In this document: positions 8,842-16,809 of the stretch, piece after piece
Numbering within the stretch: position 1 is the stretch's first letter
Layout: every line of letters begins with the position of its first letter
Origin: Candidatus Pantoea bituminis
GTDB taxonomy: Bacteria; Pseudomonadota; Gammaproteobacteria; Enterobacterales; Enterobacteriaceae
DNA: 64,000 nucleotides
Assembly: GCF_018842675.1 (NCBI RefSeq)
Contig: NZ_JAGTWO010000004.1
Location: 3,286,001 to 3,350,000, forward strand
Reading direction: 5' to 3'
Program-made: the position numbers and the translations under genes
Notes under the pieces: generated by a model
Databases searched by the model: none
What the model was told of the DNA's origin: nothing
The model's input: the letters and a program-made list of their open reading frames with translations, nothing else

Positions 8842-8912
8842 CACTACCACTCAATGTGAATGCGATTTGTGATTTAATCACATGAACTAATAAGGCATAC
8901 CCTATGTGAACG

Positions 8913-9272
8913 TCAGACTGCTTTGAGGGTTTTGGGAACTGTTAGGTGAAATGAAGCTTTGGCAGGAGATGTCTGAACAGACTGCTCAGCAGGTGCACCT
9001 GTCACAGTAGATGCTTGCGCTTGTTCCTTAAGATGCTTGTTTACCTTTGACTGTTCATGACGACGCTGTGCGTTCCGGTCAGCAGTGATCTTGCCCATCA
9101 CAGCCAGTTGGTCTTTTAGCTGAACATCGTCAGGTTTCAGGCTGAACAGTGCTAATAGTGTTGGGTCACGGTAAAAGACAGCCGCCTGGAACAGATCAAT
9201 GTCTGCTGGGTTGATACAGGTACGGAGTAAGGCTGGGGCAGTAGCTGAGTTATCAGCAGGTTGGATGTTCAT
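8913..9272 (-). CDS. Hypothetical island protein, 119 aa
   Basis: Not recognised. I chose ATG 9272 (MNIQPADNSATAPALL); the frame is open to 9320. The middle is helical (DIDLFQAAVFYRDPTLLALFSLKPDDVQLKDQLAVMGKI), then a basic QRRHEQSKVNKHLKEQ segment and a Thr/Ala/Gln-rich, probably disordered C-terminus. It lies between the HTH protein and the serine recombinase in the same leftward series, 138 bp before the latter. Its function is unknown. Confidence 0.5.
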   Translation of the reverse strand: MNIQPADNSATAPALLRTCINPADIDLFQAAVFYRDPTLLALFSLKPDDVQLKDQLAVMGKITADRNAQRRHEQSKVNKHLKEQAQASTVTGAPAEQSVQTSPAKASFHLTVPKTLKAV

Positions 9273-9483
9273 TAGCGATTTTTCCAAATGAGGTGGAGAT
9301 CTGGGAAGCTGTAGCGACAATCTGGATAGACATCTGTCAAGAAGAATGCTCAGAATAATAATTACAGATCAATAAGTTAACTATTTATAGAGGTCGTTAA
9401 ACAGTTTCGAAATGAAGAAGGTGAAAAGCCCTGTTGGGACGACGTCATATAGGAAATGAATAGTGAATTGTTGCATTGATGCT

Positions 9484-9771
9484 TTACCGGGATTGTTTAC
9501 GATGACGTTGAAGGATGATGTTCACATAGCTCAGTGAAATATTGAGATGCTGAGCGATCTGCTTGTAAGTGAGTCCCTGAGATCGAAGATAAGCGACCTT
9601 TTCAGGGATATGAGGCTGATGGCTGTTAACCGGAAGACCTGCCAGTTTCCTGATCAGAATGGCCTCATGGGGATTTAGAGCAGATTGCTTAGCAGCCTGA
9701 GAAGGTGACTGTCCAGATTGGATAAGGTCTAAGAAGCGTTGCACTTCTGGAGTTGATGTGAGGGCATGCAT
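9484..9771 (-). CDS. Small helix-turn-helix protein, 95 aa
   Basis: 95 residues with a C-terminal helix-turn-helix, LTYKQIAQHLNISLSYVNIILQRHRKQ, of the LuxR/sigma-70 region 4 type, preceded by a second helical unit (GQSPSQAAKQSALNPHEAIL) that also resembles an HTH. It is likely a DNA-binding regulator or a replication accessory protein of the island. It is encoded leftward, about 90 bp after the Rep-like gene. The target is unknown. Confidence 0.65.
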   Translation of the reverse strand: MHALTSTPEVQRFLDLIQSGQSPSQAAKQSALNPHEAILIRKLAGLPVNSHQPHIPEKVAYLRSQGLTYKQIAQHLNISLSYVNIILQRHRKQSR

Positions 9772-9859
9772 TGGAGGGATACCTTTTATGATAGATGGGT
9801 CTGTGCTGACATATGAATAAGCGCTCAGTCATAATAGGGTTCAGGACTGAGCAGCAGAA

Positions 9860-10642
9860 TTAACAGGCGGGGTTATTGCGATTGAATTGTTTCTGACGTT
9901 TGACCTGATGCGGAGCCATACCGATACGATTACCACCAGAGAAGATGTTCTGAATGGGTTCTGCTTCATCATCGTTATAAGGTAAATCATCGTCTGGAGT
10001 TGCAGTAAATGAATCATCTGAATAGTCATCGTCATGATCGAGTGGTTCATCATCAAAGTCATCTTGAGCAGGAGGCATACTGGCGTATGTCTTTGTCGCC
10101 AGTTTTTCTCTATTTAAAGAGTTCTCTTTAGAGATTTCTTCATCAAGATTAAGATCGCTAACGCTCTCATCACAATGGATTCTGGTCTCATACAATCCCT
10201 TGTTTACCCGTGATAGCGAAGCTCTAATGTTTTGACTTTGACCTTCATTTTCTAAACTGATCTTATCTTTATTATTATCAGTATTCTTATAGGAGGTCAT
10301 TTTGACACCTCTGGAGGTAGCAGATTGACACCTCTGGACGTTGCACTTTGACACCTCTACAGAATTGACAGTTACCAGGTTGGAGTTGTTGAATCGACGA
10401 ACCTTGGTAATTAGCCCTGCTTTTTCTAATGCACCTGTAGAACGGATGACCGTAGACTTAGAAAGCCCAAGCGACTTAGCAACATGATCATTAGACGGGA
10501 AAACCTGAAGGCCAGCTTCTTGATAAGAAAGCAATGTCAGATATACAAGTTTATCAGTCGGGTTCAGGTCGGGAGACATCAGGACATCGTGATATGCTTT
10601 TACGAAAGTGCGTGACTGTGGATTGGTTGCTGTTACATACAT
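9860..10642 (-). CDS. Rep-like HTH protein (plasmid/phage replication initiator type)
   Basis: 260 residues. The N-terminal 90 residues (KAYHDVLMSPDLNPTDKLVYLTLLSY, then PSNDHVAKSLGLSKSTVIRSTGALEKAGLITKVRR) form the winged-helix HTH_36 domain found in initiator-like proteins of plasmids and phages. The middle is Ser/Thr-rich. Residues 180-235 are very acidic (runs of Asp) and the end is basic. A GAGG precedes ATG 10642. Upstream lies a 139-bp nested inverted repeat that could be its origin or operator. I infer a replication or copy-control role; it could equally be only a transcription regulator. Confidence 0.6.
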   Translation of the reverse strand: MYVTATNPQSRTFVKAYHDVLMSPDLNPTDKLVYLTLLSYQEAGLQVFPSNDHVAKSLGLSKSTVIRSTGALEKAGLITKVRRFNNSNLVTVNSVEVSKCNVQRCQSATSRGVKMTSYKNTDNNKDKISLENEGQSQNIRASLSRVNKGLYETRIHCDESVSDLNLDEEISKENSLNREKLATKTYASMPPAQDDFDDEPLDHDDDYSDDSFTATPDDDLPYNDDEAEPIQNIFSGGNRIGMAPHQVKRQKQFNRNNPAC

Positions 10643-10704
10643 TGATACCTCAAGGGTGATTATTGGTTGCGGGATTATAGAGCCACTGCCAAACAGACAA
10701 TAAA

Positions 10705-10843
10705 AAACTCTTCATTGTCACCTTAAAAAGAATTGTCCCCACGAGAAACCGTCAGCCATGTATGAGAGCTAACATCGGTTTTACGACCCGCATCAACTTG
10801 CAGGGACAATCAAAATAATCTTTCAGGTGACAATGAAGAGTTT
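10705..10843. repeat. Nested inverted repeat, 139 bp
   Basis: A perfect 19-bp inverted repeat (10705-10723 with 10825-10843) encloses a second perfect 8-bp pair (ATTGTCCC 10732-10739 with GGGACAAT 10803-10810). It lies 62 bp upstream of the Rep-like gene. It could be a replication origin, operator, structured RNA or a small MITE. Confidence 0.8.
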
Positions 10844-11281
10844 GTTAGGGATTGATTCATAAATGGTAGGTCTGCGATGAGTGCGGGATGTTCATCGGGG
10901 ATAATTAATAGTAACCAATGTTATTGTTTATGTCAACAACATTATGCAACATGTCGTTAACAATCCAGCATGGCTTCAATGGAATTGGTAACTGCTTCAG
11001 AGTCGTTTTTCATATCTACCAACCTAAAAAATTCATAAGCAATTTTCGCAAGTTCGCTCATAGCGGCCTTTTCAGAGCGTTTTTGTCCTTAGAAAAATCC
11101 CGAATAGACACATTTGAGCAATAAACACACGCTCGATCAAAAGGTGAAAAAAGTCGCTGGCAGTTGACACCAGTGGCAGGCCTTACGGAATAACGATCCA
11201 GGAATTTCGCCACCCCCAGGACGGAATTTTTCGCGAAAATCAATGCTTGTGCTGATTAAAATGCTGGCTAATATACTCATT
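10844..11281. other. Intergenic region between the Rep-like gene and the rightward cargo gene
   Basis: AT-rich, with no convincing gene. Weak local symmetry is present near 11150-11230. Together with the neighbouring inverted repeats it is the best candidate control region of the island. Confidence 0.4.
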
Positions 11282-11321
11282 ATGTAGTGCTTGAAAGCAA
11301 AAAAGGCACTACATGTAGTGC
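11282..11321. repeat. Three alternating copies of a 9-bp motif with a 16-bp palindrome
   Basis: ATGTAGTGC occurs at 11282-11290, inverted at 11306-11314 and forward again at 11313-11321. The last two form the perfect palindrome GCACTACATGTAGTGC (11306-11321). It resembles an operator cluster, 180 bp upstream of the 304-aa gene. Confidence 0.7.
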
Positions 11322-11341
11322 TCATGCTGTTAAAAGGGCAT

Positions 11342-11371
11342 AAAAAAACCGGGAACAATATTGTGACCCGG
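11342..11371 (-). terminator. Minus-strand terminator-like hairpin
   Basis: CCGGG pairs with CCCGG, with an inner ACAATATTGT palindrome, followed on the minus strand by seven T. There is no minus-strand gene immediately to its right, so it may insulate the Rep-side region from antisense transcription. Confidence 0.5.
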
Positions 11372-11501
11372 CTCTCTGGGCATAACCAACATGAGTTTGC
11401 AGACTCAAACGTCAGTCACCCTTTCCTACATTTCAACGATGTAATTGTGCTTGGCTTGCTTGGTTATGTAAACCGATATAAGTAGTCAAAAGGAACGTTC
11501 A

Positions 11502-12416
11502 ATGCTTATTCAGAAAAAGCGTATTCGTAATATTGATAACTACATAGCCAACTTTGATGGACGAGAAATCTACATTGCTCATCCATTACCTGATACCAAG
11601 AAAACTGACTCAATAGGTTTCACAAGTAACAGGGTATTAGGTGAAGAAGTTCTGCCCAAAATTATGGGGCCAATCACAAGATTCAATTCAATGGGTAAAT
11701 CGGTTCCCGATAAAAAAGCACCCAAAGAAACAGCCTATCGGCAAATATCTTGGACGCGTCAACAATACATTGGTGGCGGTGATACTCAAGAAGTCACTGA
11801 CACCCGCGAAATTGAATATAAGCGATACAAAAGGATTTTAACGCCGCCACCAAGTATAGAACTGAAGATCGTTGAAAACTTAAATGGGGAAAAATTAGTA
11901 ATCTCACCTAAATTAAAGTTATCAGACGAAAACAAAGAATTGGTGACACACTGCGTAAATCTTTTTCTGGAAATTTTTGGTTTATGTGAGCCTGTTGACG
12001 ATCAACTCAACACAATAATCAAAAGTAAGTCGATAAAACTCAACTGGAGCTTGCTACCCCAAGGTCAGCACCCTTGGGACAAGATTGGAACTCAAATTAT
12101 TTCAGCCATAAACATTCGAAGCAAGTCTAATGCAGCCGTAGTTGAAGGTAGACTCGAACTAATTAATGGCAGGGAGCCTGATTTTGTAGCAGTTGGTAAT
12201 GCAGGATTCCAAGGCTACGTTGTATTTGGATTTACAAAAAGCAATGTTTTCATTTTGGAAAGCTCTCAATGCAACAATGCTACCTACATCTTTGATAGAA
12301 ATTGGGCACTGTTGTCACAACTCAGTAAAGCTGAAATATTGGATGCTAACCTGCATAAAGGAAGAGTCATTCATAAAAAAACATGGCAAGCCGAAATTGT
12401 GAAATTCTTGCCTTAG
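11502..12416 (+). CDS. Unknown 304-aa island cargo protein
   Basis: Not recognised. ATG 11502 follows an AAGGAAC ribosome binding site. The protein appears soluble, with no signal peptide or membrane helix. The first 120 residues are basic and polar (MLIQKKRIRNIDNYIANFDGRE, GGGDTQEVTDTREIEYKRYKR). The rest alternates strands and helices, with LNWSLLPQGQHPWDKIG, EPDFVAVGNAGFQGYVVFGF and FDRNWALLSQLSKAEIL. Base composition is more AT-rich than core genes, consistent with transfer. It is a single rightward gene with its own terminator at the leuX end of the island, a typical cargo position. Confidence 0.75.
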   Translation: MLIQKKRIRNIDNYIANFDGREIYIAHPLPDTKKTDSIGFTSNRVLGEEVLPKIMGPITRFNSMGKSVPDKKAPKETAYRQISWTRQQYIGGGDTQEVTDTREIEYKRYKRILTPPPSIELKIVENLNGEKLVISPKLKLSDENKELVTHCVNLFLEIFGLCEPVDDQLNTIIKSKSIKLNWSLLPQGQHPWDKIGTQIISAINIRSKSNAAVVEGRLELINGREPDFVAVGNAGFQGYVVFGFTKSNVFILESSQCNNATYIFDRNWALLSQLSKAEILDANLHKGRVIHKKTWQAEIVKFLP

Positions 12417-12426
12417 TGAGTTTAGG

Positions 12427-12453
12427 GCGCGGGATAAATACTCGCGCTTTTTC
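12427..12453 (+). terminator. Terminator of the 304-aa cargo gene
   Basis: GCGCG pairs with CGCGC around a 12-nt loop, followed by five T, 10 bp after the stop codon. Confidence 0.75.
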
Positions 12454-12925
12454 TCTTCTTAATCATTCCTGAAGACAATAGTAGCCATAAAGCCCCGCTG
12501 GTGGTACTACCAACAATCGGAGCGTAGCGACTTCATCAAATGTTCAGAGTGATCACAACCTTATCAGGATAACCGTGTACCCATAAGGGAGCGTGGCTGA
12601 GACGCTGGTAGAGCCTGCATTTCGTGTGCAGGTACGATTGACCACCATAGACCTGTTTTGGGGCTGTAAAACGCCACACATCGGGCTGAAATGCGTATGA
12701 TCAGACTGTTTTGGGAGAGTTTTGAGACGCTGGCTGCGTCATTCGCTTCAAGTTGGATGCTGATACGTGTTTGAGCTTGGAACTACACGCCACTGTGAGT
12801 TAAAATCCCAAATCGCCACTACTAACCACAGAGGCATTTTCGTGTGACAGGGTTTTATACAGTTCTTGATGACAGAAAGAAGGAATATTCCTCTTAACTT
12901 CCTGTTTTCATTGAAAACATCGTGT
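12454..12925. other. Gene-free stretch at the leuX end of the island
   Basis: 470 bp without a supported gene. At 12595-12631 there is a tRNA-like D-stem plus anticodon hairpin (GGTAGAGC, then CTGCA-7 nt-TGCAG) with no recognisable T arm, so I do not call a tRNA. Confidence 0.4.
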
Positions 12926-12964
12926 ATGGTGCCGAAGGCCGGACTCGAACCGGCACACCTTGCG
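12926..12964 (-). repeat. att direct repeat, tRNA-proximal copy
   Basis: The 3' part of leuX, identical over 39 bp to 1037-1075. The island is placed so that the tRNA gene stays intact. Confidence 0.92.
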
Positions 12965-13011
12965 GCGGTTGATTTTGAATCAACTGCGTCTACCGATTTC
13001 GCCACTTCGGC
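12927..13011 (-). tRNA. leuX: tRNA-Leu (CAA)
   Basis: 85-nt gene with encoded CCA. The acceptor pairs GCCGAAG with CTTCGGC. The anticodon stem GTTGA/TCAAC holds loop TTCAAAA, giving anticodon CAA (codon UUG). A long variable arm typical of leucine tRNAs and a GGTTCGAGTCC T arm are present. It is close to E. coli leuX, a known integration hot spot for pathogenicity and P4-type islands. Its 3' half is the att core of the island to the left. Confidence 0.97.
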
Positions 13012-13139
13012 ACTGAAGAGGATGCGGAAAACGTTGGGGATTATACCGTTACACGCTCAACGCGCAAGCCCCTTTAACAGAGATATGCGCTAAGCGGCGA
13101 AAAAATCAGCGGAAAGTGCTGTAAATCCACTAAATGCAA

Positions 13140-13165
13140 CAAGGCCAGCCTTCCGGCTGACCTTG
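13140..13165 (-). terminator. Stem-loop downstream of the DUF2382 gene
   Basis: An 11-bp near-perfect stem (one mismatch) with a TTCC loop, about 85 bp past the stop at 13249. There is no strong U tract, so termination is likely but not certain. Confidence 0.45.
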
Positions 13166-13248
13166 CCTGGTGTTGCAAAGCTTAAAACGTAAACCGCTCT
13201 AAACCTGCTACTGACGCGAAATCATCTCCGCGACATTTAACTGACTAC

Positions 13249-14319
13249 TTAGTGCGAATGGTCGTAATTACGTTGTTTCAGTTTATCTTCGACCTTGTCT
13301 TTCGCTTCGCCAATTTTCTCACCTGCCCTTTCGGTTACGCTGGGCTTGGTATCACGCGTTTGCGCATTCAGTGGTGTATTGCCGGTCGTGTTTACACCAT
13401 TGGGATTAGTAGCAGCCGCAGCGGGTGACACACCTGCACTGCTTGCCGTATTTCCGCTATTCGGTGTTAGCGCACCTTCAACCGCTGCGGGTGTCTTCCT
13501 GTCGATGTCCACTTCCTGACGGCGTACGGTATCGTTCACTGTTTCAGTGCGATCGCTGCCATCTGTCCGCACCACCACTTCCTCTTTCACATTGGTGGTT
13601 TTGTTGATCACCGGCTGTTCGTGCGACTCGGCGACTTCTACCGTTTTTTCCGACCAGTCCACTTCACCGGTCAGCGCTGGCTCATTCACAGAGCGACGGA
13701 AAATATCAGCATGCTGCTCATGCAGCGAAATATCTTTTGCGACTTCATCGGTCACAGTATAACGGCGTACACGCGTTGAACCTTCGCTAACCAGACGTTT
13801 ACCCACTTCCAGCTGCTCTTCAGCCAGACGTAGAATATCTTCTTCACTTTCATCGCCAGTGAGAGAAGTTCGCAGTGGTTCAACTTTGCTACGGCTGCGA
13901 TCATTGGTTTCGCCCGCAAACTCACGGCCTGCAGTAGGATTTACTGCACGTTCGCCCGCATTTTGCTGTGTCGAGTCGGTAAGCGAACTCTTCATGCGTG
14001 AAGGAACATCAACCGAGTCATGGGAATGAAGGATGGTCATTGCTTTGGCCAGCTTCTCTTCCTCGGTGCGCAATGAAAGGACTACGCCGCCTTTATCCAT
14101 CGCTTTACTGTAAATGTCCGCCTGATCTTCATCTACTGTATGACCAAACAGACGCTGCCAGATGCTTGGATGTCGAATAGCTTTCCCTTCTGACTGCAAA
14201 CGTTCACCACTGATTAAACTGATATCTTGATCAGGAAAACCGGCTTTCAGGAGATTTCTTTTCGCGGCATCTGCCTGAATTGCAGAATCGAACAATGTTA
14301 CGATTTTTTCGTGTGCCAT
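13249..14319 (-). CDS. YsnF/AvaK-type stress protein (DUF2382), 356 aa
   Basis: The N-terminal 100 residues (MAHEKIVTLFDSAIQADAAKRNLLKAGFPDQDISLISGE) resemble the general stress protein 17M-type domain. After a polar linker comes a DUF2382 (YsnF/AvaK) domain, LAEEQLEVGKRLVSEGSTRVRRYTVTDEVAKDISLHEQHADI, continuing to about residue 280. The C-terminal 75 residues are Asn/Thr/Ala-rich and disordered, ending KIGEAKDKVEDKLKQRNYDHSH, which is CsbD-like in composition. Such proteins occur in stress-induced loci; the molecular role is unknown. GAGAGGAAT precedes the ATG. The neighbouring gene carries only the DUF2382 domain, pointing to a paired unit. Confidence 0.85.
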   Translation of the reverse strand: MAHEKIVTLFDSAIQADAAKRNLLKAGFPDQDISLISGERLQSEGKAIRHPSIWQRLFGHTVDEDQADIYSKAMDKGGVVLSLRTEEEKLAKAMTILHSHDSVDVPSRMKSSLTDSTQQNAGERAVNPTAGREFAGETNDRSRSKVEPLRTSLTGDESEEDILRLAEEQLEVGKRLVSEGSTRVRRYTVTDEVAKDISLHEQHADIFRRSVNEPALTGEVDWSEKTVEVAESHEQPVINKTTNVKEEVVVRTDGSDRTETVNDTVRRQEVDIDRKTPAAVEGALTPNSGNTASSAGVSPAAAATNPNGVNTTGNTPLNAQTRDTKPSVTERAGEKIGEAKDKVEDKLKQRNYDHSH

Positions 14320-14346
14320 GATTATTCCTCTCTTGTTAGCTATTTA

Positions 14347-14742
14347 TTACCGATCGTCTTCTTTCTCTATGTTTACCTGCTGCTTACGTCGAGTTACCAC
14401 TTCCTGAAAAGGCACGGTCTCCTGAACCTTTCGAATGTGGATCTCTTCCTTAAGCACCAGTTTTCTTACTACAACAATTTCTTCCTCAACGACCGGAACG
14501 ATAAGTACGCCGTTTTCTTCCCTGATTTCTGGCATGGACTCTACGTGTTGCGCTTTAGCCACATGCTCAACCTCAACTTTTTCCTTATTAAGCAACGTAT
14601 TGATCACTTCGTCATGCTCAGTTGTGGAACGGGTTACACGGACACGACCATCCACAACCTTCTGCTTTGTCAGCTCTATCTGCTCTTCAGCGAGCTTCAG
14701 CGTGACGTCAGCTTCTTTATTGTGTTCCGGCTGTCCAGCCAT
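14347..14742 (-). CDS. DUF2382 single-domain protein, 131 aa
   Basis: A compact YsnF/AvaK (DUF2382) domain: LKLAEEQIELTKQKVVDGRVRVTRSTTEHDEVI, then NKEKVEVEHVAK and a Val-rich centre (LIVPVVEEEIVVVRKLVLKEEIHIRK). It is cytoplasmic, with no signal peptide or membrane segment. It lies 27 bp upstream of the larger DUF2382 gene, on the same strand and with a strong GGGAGAG ribosome binding site, so the two are probably one operon. It is likely a general stress gene; no enzyme activity is known for the domain. Confidence 0.85.
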   Translation of the reverse strand: MAGQPEHNKEADVTLKLAEEQIELTKQKVVDGRVRVTRSTTEHDEVINTLLNKEKVEVEHVAKAQHVESMPEIREENGVLIVPVVEEEIVVVRKLVLKEEIHIRKVQETVPFQEVVTRRKQQVNIEKEDDR

Positions 14743-15345
14743 ATTCTCTCCCGCATATCTTCTCGATAATTAAATATTCACACAATCTCTATGAGTGAGA
14801 TGAATATTCGCCGCAACTGCCTGACACAGTGATTAAGCCTAGATGATAAATTTGAGTTTGGAAGAAGAAATAATAATTTTTATTGATCACCATTAAATTA
14901 AACCCAAATGTTAAAGCCGTTAAAATCACTATAAAAGTGAAACATCATAAAATATAAAATCAACCTAACTCACTGATGATTAATGAAAATAATCAACGCC
15001 GACTTTTCATGCTTAAAGCCACTCAAACCCGCACCCTGCCTGGATTCTATCAACTAAACGCAGCGCGAAATTTACATTTCCCAGGACTAAGCGCGCTTGT
15101 TTATATCTAAGTTTTAATAAATATTAATTAATATTTCAGACCAAGCACTTTAATAATAAAAGGCACGTCCAAGCCACTTTTATAAATACAAACCAATGCT
15201 TATATCGACACTGATTAAAACAACAGCAGATCCATGCAGAATATTCTCAAAAGGACAAGCATCCTGTATTTAATTGAACTTTTATCGTTCAGACTTCTCT
15301 GAATTGGCCAAGGCCAGTGAAGATAATTAAATGACTGAGGTTGAG
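14743..15345. other. AT-rich intergenic region
   Basis: 600 bp between divergent genes, rich in A/T runs and TTAATAAATATTAATT-type tracts. It should contain promoters for the DUF2382 operon and yjjA. I see no gene or clear operator. Confidence 0.5.
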
Positions 15346-15855
15346 ATGAAAAAGTTACAAAATTTGGGATGGGGTTTAGCCGCGCTTTTCGTAGCAGGTA
15401 GCGCATCGGCAGCAAGCTGGCAGGATCAACTCAGCAGCGCAGCGTCGCAGTTGAATCAGCAGAACAACAGCACTTCCACCAGCAATACTCAAAGCGCGCA
15501 GAACAGTGGCTTATCGCTGTCATCACTCACCGGTTTACTCAACGGCGGTGACAAAGCGGTTAGCGCCAACAGCATGACCAACGCAGCAGGTGTGATGCAA
15601 TATTGTGTTGAGCACAATGTGGTGAAAAACAATGTGCAGTCGGTGAAAGATCAGGTACTGAGCAAGCTGGGCCTGAATACCACAACCGCACAAGAGCAGA
15701 AAACCGATTACCAGCAAGGCGTGGCCGGTTTGCTGAATACCGGTAACGGTCAGCAGTTGAATCTGCAAACCTTGAGCAACTCAACCATGGGCGAGAAGCT
15801 GAAAACCAAAGCGTGTGATGTGGTATTGAAGCAAGGCAAAAACTTCATTTCTTAA
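15346..15855 (+). CDS. yjjA: DUF2501 periplasmic protein YjjA
   Basis: 169 residues: a Sec signal peptide (MKKLQNLGWGLAALFVAGSASA) followed by ASWQDQLSSAASQLNQQN and the family core LSLSSLTGLLNGGDKAVSANSMTNAAGVMQYCVEHN, characteristic of DUF2501/YjjA. A second Cys near the end (KACDVVLKQG) could pair with the first in the periplasm. I start at the ATG that opens the signal peptide; the frame also has an ATG five codons earlier. Its function is unknown in E. coli. It is monocistronic by spacing. Confidence 0.88.
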   Translation: MKKLQNLGWGLAALFVAGSASAASWQDQLSSAASQLNQQNNSTSTSNTQSAQNSGLSLSSLTGLLNGGDKAVSANSMTNAAGVMQYCVEHNVVKNNVQSVKDQVLSKLGLNTTTAQEQKTDYQQGVAGLLNTGNGQQLNLQTLSNSTMGEKLKTKACDVVLKQGKNFIS

Positions 15856-16124
15856 TCGCATGTTGATCGAATAAATTTAAGCGTATGAACAAGATGTCAT
15901 GCGCTTATTCCCCCTTTCCCGCCGTTTCTCCGCAAATTTAGCGCTACGTCTTTTACCCCCTTGAATCGTTTCTCATTTCTTTACGACAACACGTAAAAAA
16001 TCACCACGGCGAGAACGCTAATTGTTCGCGTAACCTGTGCCGCAGCAAACTGCTGATCCCTGTCGTTTCCTAACGCATCATCCAGCGTTATAGTGAGTTT
16101 TTAGAATCACACAGGACTGCACGT

Positions 16125-16760
16125 ATGAAAGGCTTCAACATTGCGATTTACTTCGATCCCGATCTCATAAAAGCCTGCGTACACGACCCGGATGGCAGCT
16201 ATATCAACAAAAAATTCGAGTACGAAGACGGTGTAATTGAAGAGATATACCAATGGCTTGAACAATACGAACCGAACAAAACGCATATCTGCCTGATTGA
16301 GAATGAAACTGCCGAGTTGCTCGCAGATGAACTGGTCGATAGCGGCTACCATGTGCATCAGGTCACCATGCATCAGCTGCTGAACTGGTTTGCAGCTGAG
16401 CCGCCTTCTACGCCAGATGGCACACCGATGCGCGCCATGCTGCGCTACCTTGAGGAAGAACAGCCGCGCGAATATGAGTCGCGTACGCCGCAAACCGAAG
16501 AGCTCATGGAGATGTTTGACGAGCTGGATGCGCTGGAGATGGCGGACGATACCGATGATGAAGACAGCTTGCCCGACGCCATTTTGCGCATTATGAAGAA
16601 GCAAAAAGTGAATGCCACTCACGCTGCTCAGCAGTTAATTCCCGACGTGAATGAGCGCATCCGTGAACATTTGATGCAATATCCTGAATTGATGACGCCT
16701 GAAATTTTACAAGACTTTTTCCCGGAACTGTTAGAAGCGCTTGAACGCCCGAAACACTAA
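16125..16760 (+). CDS. Unknown acidic protein, 211 aa, upstream of marC
   Basis: Not recognised. A cytoplasmic, very acidic protein. The N-terminal half is an alpha/beta unit ([62 protein letters not shown]) that looks like a small Rossmann-like or NYN-like fold. A Glu/Asp-rich linker and a helical C-terminus ([36 protein letters not shown]) follow. It lies 49 bp upstream of marC on the same strand, so co-transcription is likely. Nothing visible defines a function. Confidence 0.75.
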   Translation: MKGFNIAIYFDPDLIKACVHDPDGSYINKKFEYEDGVIEEIYQWLEQYEPNKTHICLIENETAELLADELVDSGYHVHQVTMHQLLNWFAAEPPSTPDGTPMRAMLRYLEEEQPREYESRTPQTEELMEMFDELDALEMADDTDDEDSLPDAILRIMKKQKVNATHAAQQLIPDVNERIREHLMQYPELMTPEILQDFFPELLEALERPKH

Positions 16761-16809
16761 AAATGTGCGTCAGCATCCCGCTGACGCTTCATTCATAGAG
16801 GGAAACGGC

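Larger units (their letters stand above)
1037..12964. mobile_element. Genomic island integrated at leuX
   Basis: An 11.9-kb element bounded by a perfect 39-bp repeat of the leuX 3' end. It carries an att-adjacent tyrosine integrase, an AbiJ-type protein, a tape-measure-like protein, a serine recombinase, a Rep-like HTH protein and several unknown genes. I see no capsid, portal, terminase, lysis or conjugation genes, so it is not a complete prophage or ICE. A degraded phage-plasmid, an integrated plasmid or a phage satellite all fit. The replication-like end (HTH protein, inverted repeat) lies towards leuX and the integrase towards the distal repeat. Confidence 0.85.
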
